Below are positions 51,262 to 59,983 of a DNA stretch of 64,000 nt, one piece after another (position 1 is the stretch's first letter; the number at the start of each line of letters is the position of its first letter). A program made the translations under genes and the position numbers. The stretch lies in the NCBI RefSeq assembly GCF_003813775.1, contig NZ_RPDH01000003.1, positions 806,001 to 870,000 on the forward strand. Reading direction: 5' to 3'. The DNA is from Chitinophaga lutea (GTDB taxonomy: Bacteria; Bacteroidota; Bacteroidia; Chitinophagales; Chitinophagaceae). Under the pieces are notes generated by a model, which saw only the letters and a program-made list of their open reading frames with translations, ran no database searches and was not told the DNA's origin.

Positions 51262-52503
51262 TTAATTGGCTTTTAAGGCGGTGACAACCTGCATGCGGCT
51301 CATGCGCCAGGCGGGAAATACGCCGGACAGCAGGCCGAATACGATACAGGCAAGCACGCTGGCCCCCAGCACGGTGAAGTTGATGCCGAGATGGGCGTTC
51401 GGGATAAGCCTGCTGCCGTTCACGATCGACAGTACGGCCCAGCTGAGCAGTACCCCGATGATCCCGCCCAGGAAGGTGAGGATGAGGTTTTCGACGATGA
51501 ACTGGATGGCCAGCGTACCGGACGAAGCGCCGAATGCCTTGCGCACGCCGATCTCGGAAGAACGTTCCATGATGCGGCTGGTGTTGATGTTTACGAGATT
51601 GATGGTGGGCAGCAGCATAAAGAGGAATACAAAAATACTCACGTACACGATCAGGCGCCGTACGGCTGCGGCGCTGCTGCCCCCGCCGTTGAAAATACGG
51701 GTGAAGCTGGCGACGTAAGAATCCACGGAGCCCTTGATCTCGTCGTACTGCGCACTGTCGAGCGGCACTTTCTGGATCATCGCTGCAAATTCTGACTGGA
51801 TGGCGGGCAGATCTTTTTCAGAACGGGCCAGCAGGATGGCGGTGAAGTTGCTGTTGTACGATTTGTTGGCCATTTCGGTTTTCGAAAGGGTGTACGGCAG
51901 ATACATGTCTGCATAGGAATAGAGCATGGTTTTCGGCACATTGTCCACCACCCCGATCACCCTGAACTGCTCGTTGTTGGTGTTGATGTAGCGGCCCACT
52001 ACGGTGGGCGCGTCACCGAAATAATTTTCCTTCGTTTCTCTGGAAATAACCGCTACACGGCTGCCCGCGTCCAAATCCTGCATGGAATAGGGTTTCCCTT
52101 CAAGGAAGTCGTATTCCTGCACTTCCCAGTAGGCGGTGTTGGTGTATTTGACGTTGATCACCAGTTTGCGGTTGTTCACATAAGTGTTGGTGGGCCCGAA
52201 GATGGACGATATGGCTACCTTCTCCGGCGTTTTCAGCGTGGCTACGAATTTGTTCATAAAATACAAGCTCGGCGGCCCCTGGTTGTGGCTTTGTTTTTTC
52301 CGGTGGTTCAGTTCGATGGAGTTGAGATACAAGGAACGGCTGCGCTGATGGTCCGGGTAGGCCGGGCTTACCAGGTGGTCGTAAAATGCCGTGAGCACGA
52401 TCAGGATGGCCAGCGTAAAACTGATGCCGAACAGGCTGATGAAAGTGAAGAATTTCCTCCTTCGCAGCACCGCGATGGCTATTTTAAAATAGTTTTTAAG
52501 CAT
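51262..52503 (-). CDS. MacB/FtsX-type ABC transporter permease
   Basis: A 413-residue paralogue of the next gene. One N-terminal helix (about 18-40), a periplasmic domain with YFGDAPTVVGRYINTNNEQFRVIGVVDNVPKTML, three C-terminal helices and the coupling-loop motif RSSEIGVRKAFGASSGTLAIQFIVEN. It pairs with the permease at 50072-51250 as a heterodimer of MacB-like half-transporters. It starts 17 bases after the ATPase stop. Confidence 0.9.
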   Translation of the reverse strand: MLKNYFKIAIAVLRRRKFFTFISLFGISFTLAILIVLTAFYDHLVSPAYPDHQRSRSLYLNSIELNHRKKQSHNQGPPSLYFMNKFVATLKTPEKVAISSIFGPTNTYVNNRKLVINVKYTNTAYWEVQEYDFLEGKPYSMQDLDAGSRVAVISRETKENYFGDAPTVVGRYINTNNEQFRVIGVVDNVPKTMLYSYADMYLPYTLSKTEMANKSYNSNFTAILLARSEKDLPAIQSEFAAMIQKVPLDSAQYDEIKGSVDSYVASFTRIFNGGGSSAAAVRRLIVYVSIFVFLFMLLPTINLVNINTSRIMERSSEIGVRKAFGASSGTLAIQFIVENLILTFLGGIIGVLLSWAVLSIVNGSRLIPNAHLGINFTVLGASVLACIVFGLLSGVFPAWRMSRMQVVTALKAN

Positions 52504-52520
52504 AAGGAACTTTTAAAGGG

Positions 52521-53186
52521 TTATTGTACCTGTGCGCCGTCGAAAAGCCGCACGAGGCGGTGCGTTTTGCGGGCCATCTGCTCATCGTGCGTCACCATTA
52601 CGATGGTGGTGCCTTCGGTACGGTTGAGGTGCAGCAGTATTTCCATCACTTCGTTGCCCATGCCGCTGTCGAGGTTGCCGGTGGGCTCATCCGCGAGGAT
52701 GATCTGCGGTTTGCCCACGATGGCCCGCGCAATGGCCACACGCTGCTTCTGCCCGCCGGAAAGCTGCGTGGGGAAGTGTTTGATGCGGTTGCTGAGGCCC
52801 ACCTTACCGAGCGCGGCGCTGGCCAGCTCCTTTCTTTCCCGGGCGGTAGACTTGCGGTAGAGCAGGGGCAGCTCCACGTTGTCGAGCACCTGGAGGTCGG
52901 AAATGAGATGATAACTCTGGAAAATAAACCCGATCTGCCGGTTCCGGAACTGCGCGAGTTTTTTATCCGACAATTGCGACGTGCTGTTCTCCGCAATCCG
53001 GATGTCGCCGCGGGTTGGCGCGTCGAGCAGGCCCATGATATTGAGCAGCGTGCTTTTGCCGCAGCCGGAGGGCCCCATGATCGACAAAAATTCGCCTTTG
53101 GCCACGTTGAGGCTGATGTTGTTCAGCGCCTGGGTTTCTATCGTGTCGGTACGATATACCTTTTCTATGTTTTGTAAGCGGATCAT
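52521..53186 (-). CDS. LolD/MacB-type ABC transporter ATPase
   Basis: A 221-residue ATPase: Walker A MGPSGCGKSTLLNIMG, Q-loop region, signature LSGGQKQRVAIARAI, Walker B IILADEPTGNLD and switch His in VMVTHDEQMARKTHR. The DEPTGNLD sequence and size fit the LolD/MacB/FtsE group, which drives mechanotransmission permeases. It sits between the OMF and permease genes of the same operon, 9 bases after the OMF stop. Confidence 0.93.
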   Translation of the reverse strand: MIRLQNIEKVYRTDTIETQALNNISLNVAKGEFLSIMGPSGCGKSTLLNIMGLLDAPTRGDIRIAENSTSQLSDKKLAQFRNRQIGFIFQSYHLISDLQVLDNVELPLLYRKSTARERKELASAALGKVGLSNRIKHFPTQLSGGQKQRVAIARAIVGKPQIILADEPTGNLDSGMGNEVMEILLHLNRTEGTTIVMVTHDEQMARKTHRLVRLFDGAQVQ

Positions 53187-53195
53187 ATGGTGAAT

Positions 53196-54644
53196 TTATG
53201 GATAAATGATCTTTTGGTTCTTTTCAAAATCGTACAGGGAAATGCTGCGCAGTTCATAATAGGCTCCCCAGAAGTCGCGCAGCGCCAGCACGTAGTCGCG
53301 TTTCGCCTGGTCCTTTTCCTGGAAGGCGATGCTCAGGTCGGTGATGCTCAGGTTGCCCAGCACATAACGCTCCTGCGCGATCTGGTACTTTTCGGTGGCG
53401 ATGCTGTCTGCCTCGGCGGTGAGTATCACCTGTCCCTTCATCATATCAAAAAGGGTCACCTGCGTGGTGATGGCATGCACGAAGTTGAGCTTGTCCTGTT
53501 CCACCATGTATTCCACCAGCTTCATATTCGCTTCCGCCGTTTTGGTCCTGGAGCGGGAACGGCCCCAGTCGAGAATGGGCACCGAAAACTCCAGCTGCAG
53601 GAGCTGTTGTTGCTGAGGGCTTTGGTAGATCTTGGGGACGGTAGCGGCACTGTTGGAAACGCCGAGGTTGGCGGTGAGGGTGGCATTCAATCCCGTATTT
53701 CCCCTGGCTTGCGCCACGTCGCGCCTGGCTTCCACCAGCCGCCGCACAAAGGCGATGGCATCGGCGTTATTGGCGTACGCTTCTTCCAGTACCTTGCCGG
53801 CCGACACCTGCATGTTGATTTCCGCAGGCGGCACATCCAGCGCAATTTTTCCGGCCTCCTGCAACCCTGTATAGGAGCGGAGGTTGAGCATGGCGATCTC
53901 CATGTCGCGGCGGGCCTTGCCGGCCGACTTCTCCGCTTTCAGATACTCCAGCTGCAACTGGAGAATTTCGTTGCGGGAGATTTTGCCCAGCGCATATTTT
54001 TCATCGGCAATGCGCTGGATCTGGCGGGTATTGGCAAGATTGGTCTCTGCGATCTGGTAGTTCACCTGCGCCAGCAGCAGGTCGAAGAAGTAGCCGCTGG
54101 CTGTAACGGCCACCACTTCGAGGTCTGCGATGTACTGCTGCCGGCTCTCGGCATATTTCAGGGGTGCTATTTTTTTATCCCACTTCAGGGTGTTGAACTG
54201 GAACAGCGGCTGCGAATACCCGATCGTGTAGGGCACGCCGTTATAGGACGTGTTTTTCCGGTCGAAATCATCGAACCGCTGCAGCTCCGTGGCGCCGTAT
54301 ATTTTTCCGCCGGTGGCGGTGATGCCCTGGCTGAAAGACAGGTTCAGCGAGGAGTTGTTATTGTGCACGGGTTTGAATTCCACGGTACCGTTGGGCTGGC
54401 GCACGCTTTCGAACGTTTTGCGGTAGCCGGGTAAAATGCCGTTGAGCGCCAGCTGCGGCTGGTAGTTGGAGCGATAGGTACGCCACTCCCAGTATCTGGT
54501 TTCCTTTACGGTAGCCGCCTGTTTGGAGGCGATGGAACCTGCTTTCGCCATGTCCACCACCTGCCGGAGGCCCAGCCGGAGTGTGTCCTGCCCGCTGGCG
54601 GAGCAGCCGATGATGATGCATATGCCGGTCAGTGCTGTTCTCAT
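53196..54644 (-). CDS. TolC-family outer-membrane factor
   Basis: A 482-residue OMF. A signal peptide (MRTALTGICIIIGCSASG) is followed by two coiled-coil/channel repeats. The LGLRQVVDMAKAGSIASKQA block begins repeat one; LVEARRDVAQARGNTGLNATLTANLGVSNSA and VPILDWGRSRSRTKTAEANMKLVEY mark repeat two. It forms the exit duct for the adjacent adaptor and ABC permeases. Its start overlaps the adaptor stop by four bases. Confidence 0.9.
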   Translation of the reverse strand: MRTALTGICIIIGCSASGQDTLRLGLRQVVDMAKAGSIASKQAATVKETRYWEWRTYRSNYQPQLALNGILPGYRKTFESVRQPNGTVEFKPVHNNNSSLNLSFSQGITATGGKIYGATELQRFDDFDRKNTSYNGVPYTIGYSQPLFQFNTLKWDKKIAPLKYAESRQQYIADLEVVAVTASGYFFDLLLAQVNYQIAETNLANTRQIQRIADEKYALGKISRNEILQLQLEYLKAEKSAGKARRDMEIAMLNLRSYTGLQEAGKIALDVPPAEINMQVSAGKVLEEAYANNADAIAFVRRLVEARRDVAQARGNTGLNATLTANLGVSNSAATVPKIYQSPQQQQLLQLEFSVPILDWGRSRSRTKTAEANMKLVEYMVEQDKLNFVHAITTQVTLFDMMKGQVILTAEADSIATEKYQIAQERYVLGNLSITDLSIAFQEKDQAKRDYVLALRDFWGAYYELRSISLYDFEKNQKIIYP

Positions 54645-55885
54645 TGTATATCGATTTCCCTGGCGTGTTTGTATTCGGTCATATCGGACGTGATCACCAC
54701 CTCGCCGGCCCGCACATTGTCTTTCAGTTCCACGTAATCAAAATTGCTCATGCCGGTATGCACGCGGCGGCGGTAGGCCTTGCCGTTGCTCACCACAAAA
54801 ATGTCCTGCGTACCGCTGCCCTTGAAGGCGGGCCCGTTGCTGACCCGCAGCACATTGCCGGCGGTGGCGGTAACGAGGAACACATCCGTTTTCATTTTGG
54901 GCCGCAGGGCTTTGTGGTTGCGCTCCCTGAGCGTGATGTCGAAAGTGGCCACGCCGTTCTGCACGGCGGGGTGAATGGTGGCGATGGTGCCGCGGATGTC
55001 TTCGTTGTTCACCCGCACCAGCACGGGCATGCCGCTGTACAGCCGGCTGAGATAGGTGTCTGAAATGCTGCCGGTCACTTTGAAGCTGCGGAGGTCGGCA
55101 ATCCGGGCGAGTTCTTCTCCTTCCCGGATGGCCGCGCCGATGTTGCGGTTCACCCAGGTCACCACACCGCCGCGGGTAGCTATGATGCTGGCCTGTTCCA
55201 GCTTGCGGAGCAGGGTTTGCAGTTCCTGCCGCTGGATGGCGATGGCGATCTCGGATTCCCGTATTTCCACCTGCATGGTTTGTTGTTTGCTCCTGACCTC
55301 GTTGTCCAGTTGCTCCTTTTCCAAGCCCGCCACCTTCAGTTCCATTTCGGCCTGCTCCACGTCCTCGCGGGTGCCGCCGCCGGCTTTGAAGAGGCGGCGC
55401 GCGTTTTCCACATCGGCCCGCAGGCTGTTGATGCGAAGCTGTTTGATGCTGTTGTTCGATTGCAGGTCGAAATAACTTTTGCCGAGCTCGAGCTTCAGTT
55501 TGCGGAGATTGTTCAGTTTGGACTCCAGCTGGAATTTGCCTTTTTCGTATTCCGTTTGCGCGGCCGTTTTGTCGAGCTGAAGGATGGACTGCCCGCTGGC
55601 CACCGCGTTGCCGGCATCGAGGTGCACTTCGCGGATGGAGGCGTTGATAGGGCTGGTGATCACTTCTTCGAATTCCGGCAGTATCTCGCCGGTGGCGCTG
55701 ATGGTATTGTCGACATCTCCCTTTTCCACCACGGCGGTGGTAAAGGATGATGCCTTGAGGGATGGTTTAACGGCATAGCGGAAGATCAGAAAGCCGGCTA
55801 TCAGCACAACCGCACAGGCGGCCGCAATGAGGAGGCGCTTTCTTCTGGCGCGATTCAGTTCGGCGGGGGAAATCTCTTTGTCCAT
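54641..55885 (-). CDS. HlyD/MacA-type efflux adaptor
   Basis: A 414-residue membrane-fusion protein with one N-terminal helix (about 20-42, LLIAAACAVVLIAGFLIF). The lipoyl halves are VITSPINASIREVHLDAGNAVASGQSILQLDKT and IIATRGGVVTWVNRNIGAAIREGEELARIAD. A long coiled-coil hairpin (about 120-235) and a C-terminal beta domain complete it. The ATG at 55885 gives the helix its usual distance from the N-terminus; a longer frame to 55981 would extend over the candidate promoter. First gene of a seven-gene export operon. Confidence 0.9.
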   Translation of the reverse strand: MDKEISPAELNRARRKRLLIAAACAVVLIAGFLIFRYAVKPSLKASSFTTAVVEKGDVDNTISATGEILPEFEEVITSPINASIREVHLDAGNAVASGQSILQLDKTAAQTEYEKGKFQLESKLNNLRKLKLELGKSYFDLQSNNSIKQLRINSLRADVENARRLFKAGGGTREDVEQAEMELKVAGLEKEQLDNEVRSKQQTMQVEIRESEIAIAIQRQELQTLLRKLEQASIIATRGGVVTWVNRNIGAAIREGEELARIADLRSFKVTGSISDTYLSRLYSGMPVLVRVNNEDIRGTIATIHPAVQNGVATFDITLRERNHKALRPKMKTDVFLVTATAGNVLRVSNGPAFKGSGTQDIFVVSNGKAYRRRVHTGMSNFDYVELKDNVRAGEVVITSDMTEYKHAREIDIQ

Positions 55886-55897
55886 GTGCCATAGTGT

Positions 55898-55914
55898 TTC
55901 AATCGGGGTGCCAA
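55898..55914 (-). promoter_or_regulatory. Candidate sigma-54 promoter for the export operon
   Basis: TTGGCACCCCGATTGAA on the minus strand fits the -24/-12 consensus (TGGCAC-N5-TTGCA) with the usual 10-base spacing and one mismatch in the -12 box. The predicted start (about 55887) would leave only two bases before the adaptor ATG, which is a concern. The operon encodes an NtrC-type activator. Confidence 0.45.
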
Positions 55915-55964
55915 ACTCATCTGCTTCGTTTACAGCAACTTGCGGAGGTCGATAAGAAAAAAAC

Positions 55965-55980
55965 TGTCCGGTTCCGGACA
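55965..55980. promoter_or_regulatory. Palindrome TGTCCGGTTCCGGACA, candidate activator site
   Basis: Perfect 7-bp inverted arms around TT lie 51-66 bases upstream of the candidate sigma-54 -24 box. A further CCGG half-site follows at 55987-55990. This is a plausible upstream activator sequence for the operon's own NtrC-type regulator. It also lies in the leader of the GH5 gene. Confidence 0.45.
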
Positions 55981-56052
55981 AACTTTCCGGTTATGGGAAA
56001 GGAAACGGAATTTGTTTATTTTGGAAGCCTTAAAATTCCATGTTCTCAGTAT

Positions 56053-57726
56053 ATGAAAACGATCTTGTCCCTTGCAGCCGCCATGCTGGTGTTTTTATCT
56101 TCCCATGCCCAGGGTTTCCTCAGGACCGCCGGCACGCGCATCGTCAATGAAAAAGGAGACAACGTACTGCTGCGGGGCGTAGGCCTCGGCGGCTGGATGC
56201 TGCAGGAAGGGTATATGCTGAAAGTGTACCGCCAGGGCCAACAGCATAAAATCCGTGCCCGTATGGAGGAACTGATCGGGAAAGAGAGAACAGATGAATT
56301 TTACGAGGCCTGGCTCGCCAATCATACCACCCGCGCAGATATCGATGCCATGAAAGCCTGGGGCTTCAACTCTGTGCGCCTGCCGATGCATTACCGCCTC
56401 TATGAAACGGAAAAAGGTTTTACGATTACGGACAGCCTGCTGGCCTGGTGTAAAGCCAACCGGATGTACCTCATCCTGGATTTGCACGCCGCCCCCGGCG
56501 GGCAGGGCAACGATCTCAACATCGCCGACCGCGACGGCAGCCAGCCCTCGCTCTGGGAAAATGAAGCCCATCAGCAAGCCACGGTTGCCTTCTGGCGCAA
56601 GGTGGCGGCGCGTTATAAGGACGAGCCCTGGATTGCGGCTTATGATATCATCAACGAACCGAACTTCGGGTTCGAAGATCCGGTGAACGACAAAAACGGC
56701 ATCAAAGAAACGAAAAACGAACCCCTGCGCCGGTTGATGATGGAGATCACCAAAGCCATCCGCGAAACCGATCAGCGGCATATCGTGATCATTGAAGGCA
56801 ATGGCTGGGGCAATAATTACAATGGGGTATTGCCGCCGTGGGACAGCAACATGGTGCTCAGCTTTCACAAATACTGGAACTACAACAACGAGCAGGCGAT
56901 CAGTTACATGATCCGCTACCGCGACCAGTACAATGTTCCCATATGGGTCGGTGAGACCGGGGAAAATTCCAACGTTTGGTTCACCAATGCCATCCGTTTG
57001 CTGGAGTCGCACAACATTGGCTGGGCCTGGTGGCCGTTGAAAAAGATCGGCGTCAGCAACCCGCTGGAAATCCCTTCCAATCCCGATTACCAGCAGGTGC
57101 TCGCATACTGGAACGAAAAGAGCGCGCCGAAACCTTCCGCAGAAACTGCTTACCGGGGCGTAATGGCGCTGGCCCGGGCCACGAACTTCCGCAATAACGT
57201 GGTGCACCGCGATGTGCTGGATGCCATGCTGCGTCAGCCTTCCGACCCGGGTACGCTTCCGTTCAAACCGAATCTCATTGCACCGGGCGCAGCCATCCGT
57301 GCGGTGGATTACGACCTCGGGAGCAATGGTTATGCGTATTATGATACGGACACGGCCAACTACCGCGTGTCCGATCCCAAACATACCGGCGGCAACCGGG
57401 GCGGCGCGTACCGTAACGACGGCGTTGATATCAGAAGCGACGATGGTCTTTTCATAACGGATATTGAAAACGGTGAATGGCTGCAATACACGCTCAACGT
57501 GCGTAAACAGGGAAAATACACCATCCGGCTGGAGGTGGCGGCAGATAGCCTGCCCGGGAAAGTCAGCGTTGAAACGAACGGCGCGGTAAAAGCGGCAACG
57601 GTGCCGGTGGGGCAGTGGCAGTGGGTGGAAGTGAAAGAGGTGCCGCTGAAAAGAGGCGTACAAAAACTTCGCGTAAAGGCAGTCTCCGGAGGGTATAAAT
57701 TCCGCGAAATCAGGTTTGAAAACTGA
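56053..57726 (+). CDS. Secreted GH5 glycoside hydrolase with C-terminal CBM6-like domain
   Basis: A 557-residue protein with a signal peptide (MKTILSLAAAMLVFLSSHAQ). The catalytic (beta/alpha)8 domain (about 25-390) has LRGVGLGGWMLQEGYML, SVRLPMHYRLY, LILDLHAAPGGQG, the acid/base Glu in YDIINEPNFG, an SFHKYWNY segment and the nucleophile Glu in VGETGENSNVW. The C-terminal domain (about 420-557) resembles CBM6, with an RSDDGLFITDIENGEWLQYTLNV block and KFREIRF. The HAAPGGQ sequence is common in exo-beta-1,3-glucanase-like GH5 enzymes, but subfamily and substrate remain uncertain. The ATG at 56053 gives the signal peptide. Confidence 0.88.
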   Translation: MKTILSLAAAMLVFLSSHAQGFLRTAGTRIVNEKGDNVLLRGVGLGGWMLQEGYMLKVYRQGQQHKIRARMEELIGKERTDEFYEAWLANHTTRADIDAMKAWGFNSVRLPMHYRLYETEKGFTITDSLLAWCKANRMYLILDLHAAPGGQGNDLNIADRDGSQPSLWENEAHQQATVAFWRKVAARYKDEPWIAAYDIINEPNFGFEDPVNDKNGIKETKNEPLRRLMMEITKAIRETDQRHIVIIEGNGWGNNYNGVLPPWDSNMVLSFHKYWNYNNEQAISYMIRYRDQYNVPIWVGETGENSNVWFTNAIRLLESHNIGWAWWPLKKIGVSNPLEIPSNPDYQQVLAYWNEKSAPKPSAETAYRGVMALARATNFRNNVVHRDVLDAMLRQPSDPGTLPFKPNLIAPGAAIRAVDYDLGSNGYAYYDTDTANYRVSDPKHTGGNRGGAYRNDGVDIRSDDGLFITDIENGEWLQYTLNVRKQGKYTIRLEVAADSLPGKVSVETNGAVKAATVPVGQWQWVEVKEVPLKRGVQKLRVKAVSGGYKFREIRFEN

Positions 57727-57738
57727 TAAAATATCAGT

Positions 57739-57766
57739 AATTCCGATACTTTATCAGATCGGAATT
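57739..57766 (+). terminator. Terminator after GH5 gene
   Basis: AATTCCGAT (57739-57747) and ATCGGAATT (57758-57766) pair around a 10-base loop and run into TTTC. A second short palindrome, CTGATA-AAA-TATCAG, overlaps the stop codon. Confidence 0.65.
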
Positions 57767-57846
57767 TTCACGAAGTATTTACTGTAAATTTATTTTAATG
57801 AGCTACGAAATCAGCGATTCCTGCGTTCGCCAGTCAGGGATCTGCC

Positions 57847-58026
57847 ATGAAGGATCTGTATGTGGAAAGGTCGCCTTTTTTAAGCGGGAGGCGGCTGCTA
57901 AAACAGCCGGATGCTGCCATAAAAGAAAAGAAAAAACCATCCAGATTCAATGCTTTCCTGGATGGTCTTGCCAAGCTGGTGAGTTTGGCCAATAAGCTGA
58001 AGGCGCTATGGGATTTATTCTTCTAG
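57847..58026 (+). CDS. Possible 59-residue basic amphipathic peptide
   Basis: This short frame codes a basic N-terminal half (MKDLYVERSPFLSGRRLLKQP, KEKKKPSR) and an amphipathic helix FNAFLDGLAKLVSLANKLKALWDLFF at the C-terminus. There is no signal peptide. Purine-rich CAGGGA lies seven bases before the ATG. A CCATCCAG/CTGGATGG inverted repeat falls inside the frame. It resembles no family known to me. It may be a membrane-active peptide or a chance frame in a 474-base gap (57727-58199). Confidence 0.3.
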   Translation: MKDLYVERSPFLSGRRLLKQPDAAIKEKKKPSRFNAFLDGLAKLVSLANKLKALWDLFF

Positions 58027-58167
58027 ACCTTCGCCCGGGTGTTCGTAGCATCCGGGCTTCACTTTCTAAGGTACAACTTTTTCCCGGAATTTCCCCGTTT
58101 GAAAACCAACAGTCCCTGCGAAAAAAATATCACCTGTCTCCCCGGAAATCTGCTAATATTGTAACCG

Positions 58168-58181
58168 CGCAAACGTTTGCG
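58168..58181. promoter_or_regulatory. Perfect LacI-type palindrome CGCAAACGTTTGCG upstream of PL6
   Basis: A 14-bp perfect palindrome 19-32 bases upstream of the PL6 start. The AAACGTTT core and central CG are typical of LacI-family operators. Related sites lie upstream of susC (20008-20021). Confidence 0.55.
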
Positions 58182-58199
58182 TGATAACACGATTCCCGT

Positions 58200-59579
58200 A
58201 TGAAACATTCTTTCTTCGTGCTGGCCATTGCGATGCTGGCCTCATTACAGCTCCGCGCGCATGATATTACCGTCCGTTCGCTGGCGGAACTGCAAACCGC
58301 CATCGGCAAAGCGGCGCCGGGCGATGTGATCTTACTGGCCAATGGGGTGTACACCGCAGCGGCGGATATTGTGATCGACAGGCAGGGCACAAAAGCGAAG
58401 CCCATTACCATTGCGGCACAAACGGTGAACGGCGCCGAGATCAACGGCAGCGGCGGTTTCAGTATCATAAAACCGGCCGCGCATATCGTCATCAAAGGAT
58501 TCAGGTTCACCCATAAAGCCGGCCGCGCCAAAACCGCGCCGGGCACCACTTTTTGCCGCTGGACGCGCAACGTGTTCGAAACGCCGGGTGATGGGGAAAA
58601 TCTCTACATCGCCGGCAGCGATCACGAAATAGATTATAACACGTTCCAGCATAAGAACGCCATGGGCCGTTTCCTCGCTATCCGCGGAGAAAACGCGCAG
58701 ATCGCCGAGCGGCTGTGGATACACCACAACTACTTCTTCGACCAGCAGCCGCAGAAAGGAAACGGAATAGAAACCCTGCAATTCGGCCTCAGCGGCTTCA
58801 GCATGTCGTCGAGCAACAGCATCGTGGAATACAACCTTTTTGAACAATGCGCGGGCGAAAACGAGATGATATCCGTCAAAGCTTCTGCCGTGGTGCTGCG
58901 TTACAATACCATCCGCAACTGCCCGGCGCAGTTTACGCTCCGCCATGGCAACCGCTGCGAGGTGTACGGCAACTATTTCGTGAACACACCGGGCATCCGC
59001 ATCTTCGGCGACGATCATCTTATTCACAGCAACTATTTCGAAAACTGCAAACCGGCCATCAACATAGGGAACGGCGACGGCGAAGTGGCGGACGGAGCCA
59101 AACTCACCTGCCACGACCGGCCCGACAGGGTGTTGATCGCCTTCAATACGCTGGTGAACAATCCGCAGAATATCCTCCAGGGCGGCCGCAATAACGGGAT
59201 GGGAGCCACCGCCATCACCCTGGCGCATAACATCGTGCAGAACAGTGAGGCGCCGGCAGCGGAACTCGCCGGCCCGAACAAGGATATTGTCTGGACGGCC
59301 AACCTGTTGCATAAAGTCGATAAAAACGGGGACATGCCCGCATCCGGCTATACTTCCACAGATCCAAAACTCGCCAAAGACAATACCGGCACCTTTCACC
59401 TGCAGGCGGGCAGCCCGGCCAAAGGCTCTGTAAAAACAGCCTATCCCGCCATCAAAACGGACATGGATGGCCAGCCCCGCAAAGCGCCGCTGGATGCCGG
59501 TGCCGATCAGCTCTCCTCCGCGAAAAGAACCGCACAAATCCTGGACCCCGCCCTGGTGGGCCAGGCCGCCGGGCGGTAA
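58200..59579 (+). CDS. Polysaccharide lyase family 6 (alginate lyase / chondroitinase-B-like)
   Basis: A 459-residue secreted beta-helix lyase (signal MKHSFFVLAIAMLASLQLRA). The N-terminal ITVRSLAELQTAIGKAAPGDVILLANGVYTAA starts the right-handed helix. The catalytic block GENEMISVKASAVVLRYNTIRNCPAQFTLRHGNR contains the general base Lys and acid Arg of PL6 (in VKAS and LRHGNR) and the acidic cluster for calcium. GDDHLIHSNYFENC and CHDRPDRVLIAFNTLVNNPQN follow. It cleaves uronic-acid-containing polysaccharides by beta-elimination, most often alginate. It is a single-domain form. It likely acts with other enzymes not in this window. Confidence 0.92.
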   Translation: MKHSFFVLAIAMLASLQLRAHDITVRSLAELQTAIGKAAPGDVILLANGVYTAAADIVIDRQGTKAKPITIAAQTVNGAEINGSGGFSIIKPAAHIVIKGFRFTHKAGRAKTAPGTTFCRWTRNVFETPGDGENLYIAGSDHEIDYNTFQHKNAMGRFLAIRGENAQIAERLWIHHNYFFDQQPQKGNGIETLQFGLSGFSMSSSNSIVEYNLFEQCAGENEMISVKASAVVLRYNTIRNCPAQFTLRHGNRCEVYGNYFVNTPGIRIFGDDHLIHSNYFENCKPAINIGNGDGEVADGAKLTCHDRPDRVLIAFNTLVNNPQNILQGGRNNGMGATAITLAHNIVQNSEAPAAELAGPNKDIVWTANLLHKVDKNGDMPASGYTSTDPKLAKDNTGTFHLQAGSPAKGSVKTAYPAIKTDMDGQPRKAPLDAGADQLSSAKRTAQILDPALVGQAAGR

Positions 59580-59670
59580 AGCAATACCGGGCCCACCGGT
59601 AACAGCCTGTATATGTTTGCATTTATCGGCCCTTTTACATGCCGCAACTGTACCTGCTGGCTGGGTCTAG

Positions 59671-59949
59671 TCCTGCTATAGGTTTACACCGGTGATCATA
59701 AATCCTGATATAGGTTTGCATCATTCAAAATAATTCCTGGTTTGGCTTTACACGGACCAATCGTGTTATAAAGGAAAAGCTTTACAGGGTGAAGCCAAAA
59801 AATACAGGATTTGGTTTACAGTCCTGTCGCGTGATACAGATAAAACCTTACAGGGCCGTCAATAACACCAGCCGGGCTTTACACCTGCAAGATGCGCTGG
59901 TCTTGTTATAGGTTTACACCCTTGGTTGAGAATCCTGTTATCGCTTGCC
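59671..59949. repeat. Degenerate tandem array, about 9 units with 31-35 bp period
   Basis: The units resemble TCCTGnTATAGGTTTACACC followed by about 12 variable bases. The TTTACA-type hexamer recurs at 59683, 59715, 59747, 59781, 59815, 59847 (CTTACA), 59878, 59913 and 59944 (CTTGCC). Units 1, 2, 3 and 8 are closest to the consensus; the rest are eroded. It fills most of the 473-base gap between PL6 and the next gene (59580-60052). Confidence 0.75.
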
Positions 59950-59983
59950 CTGTTTGGTTTGGTGTCCTGAGAAAAAAAACACC

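Noticed and set aside
56095-57663. 522-codon minus-strand frame opposite GH5
   Set aside because: The GH5 frame has catalytic Glu motifs and a signal peptide; this one is a shadow.
57798-57995. 65-codon + strand frame starting MSYEISDSC
   Set aside because: Cys-rich, without motif. The overlapping 59-codon frame at 57847 is more protein-like.
59671-59949. CRISPR array
   Set aside because: Repeats are strongly degenerate, only about 20 bases are shared with about 12-base gaps, and no cas gene lies nearby.
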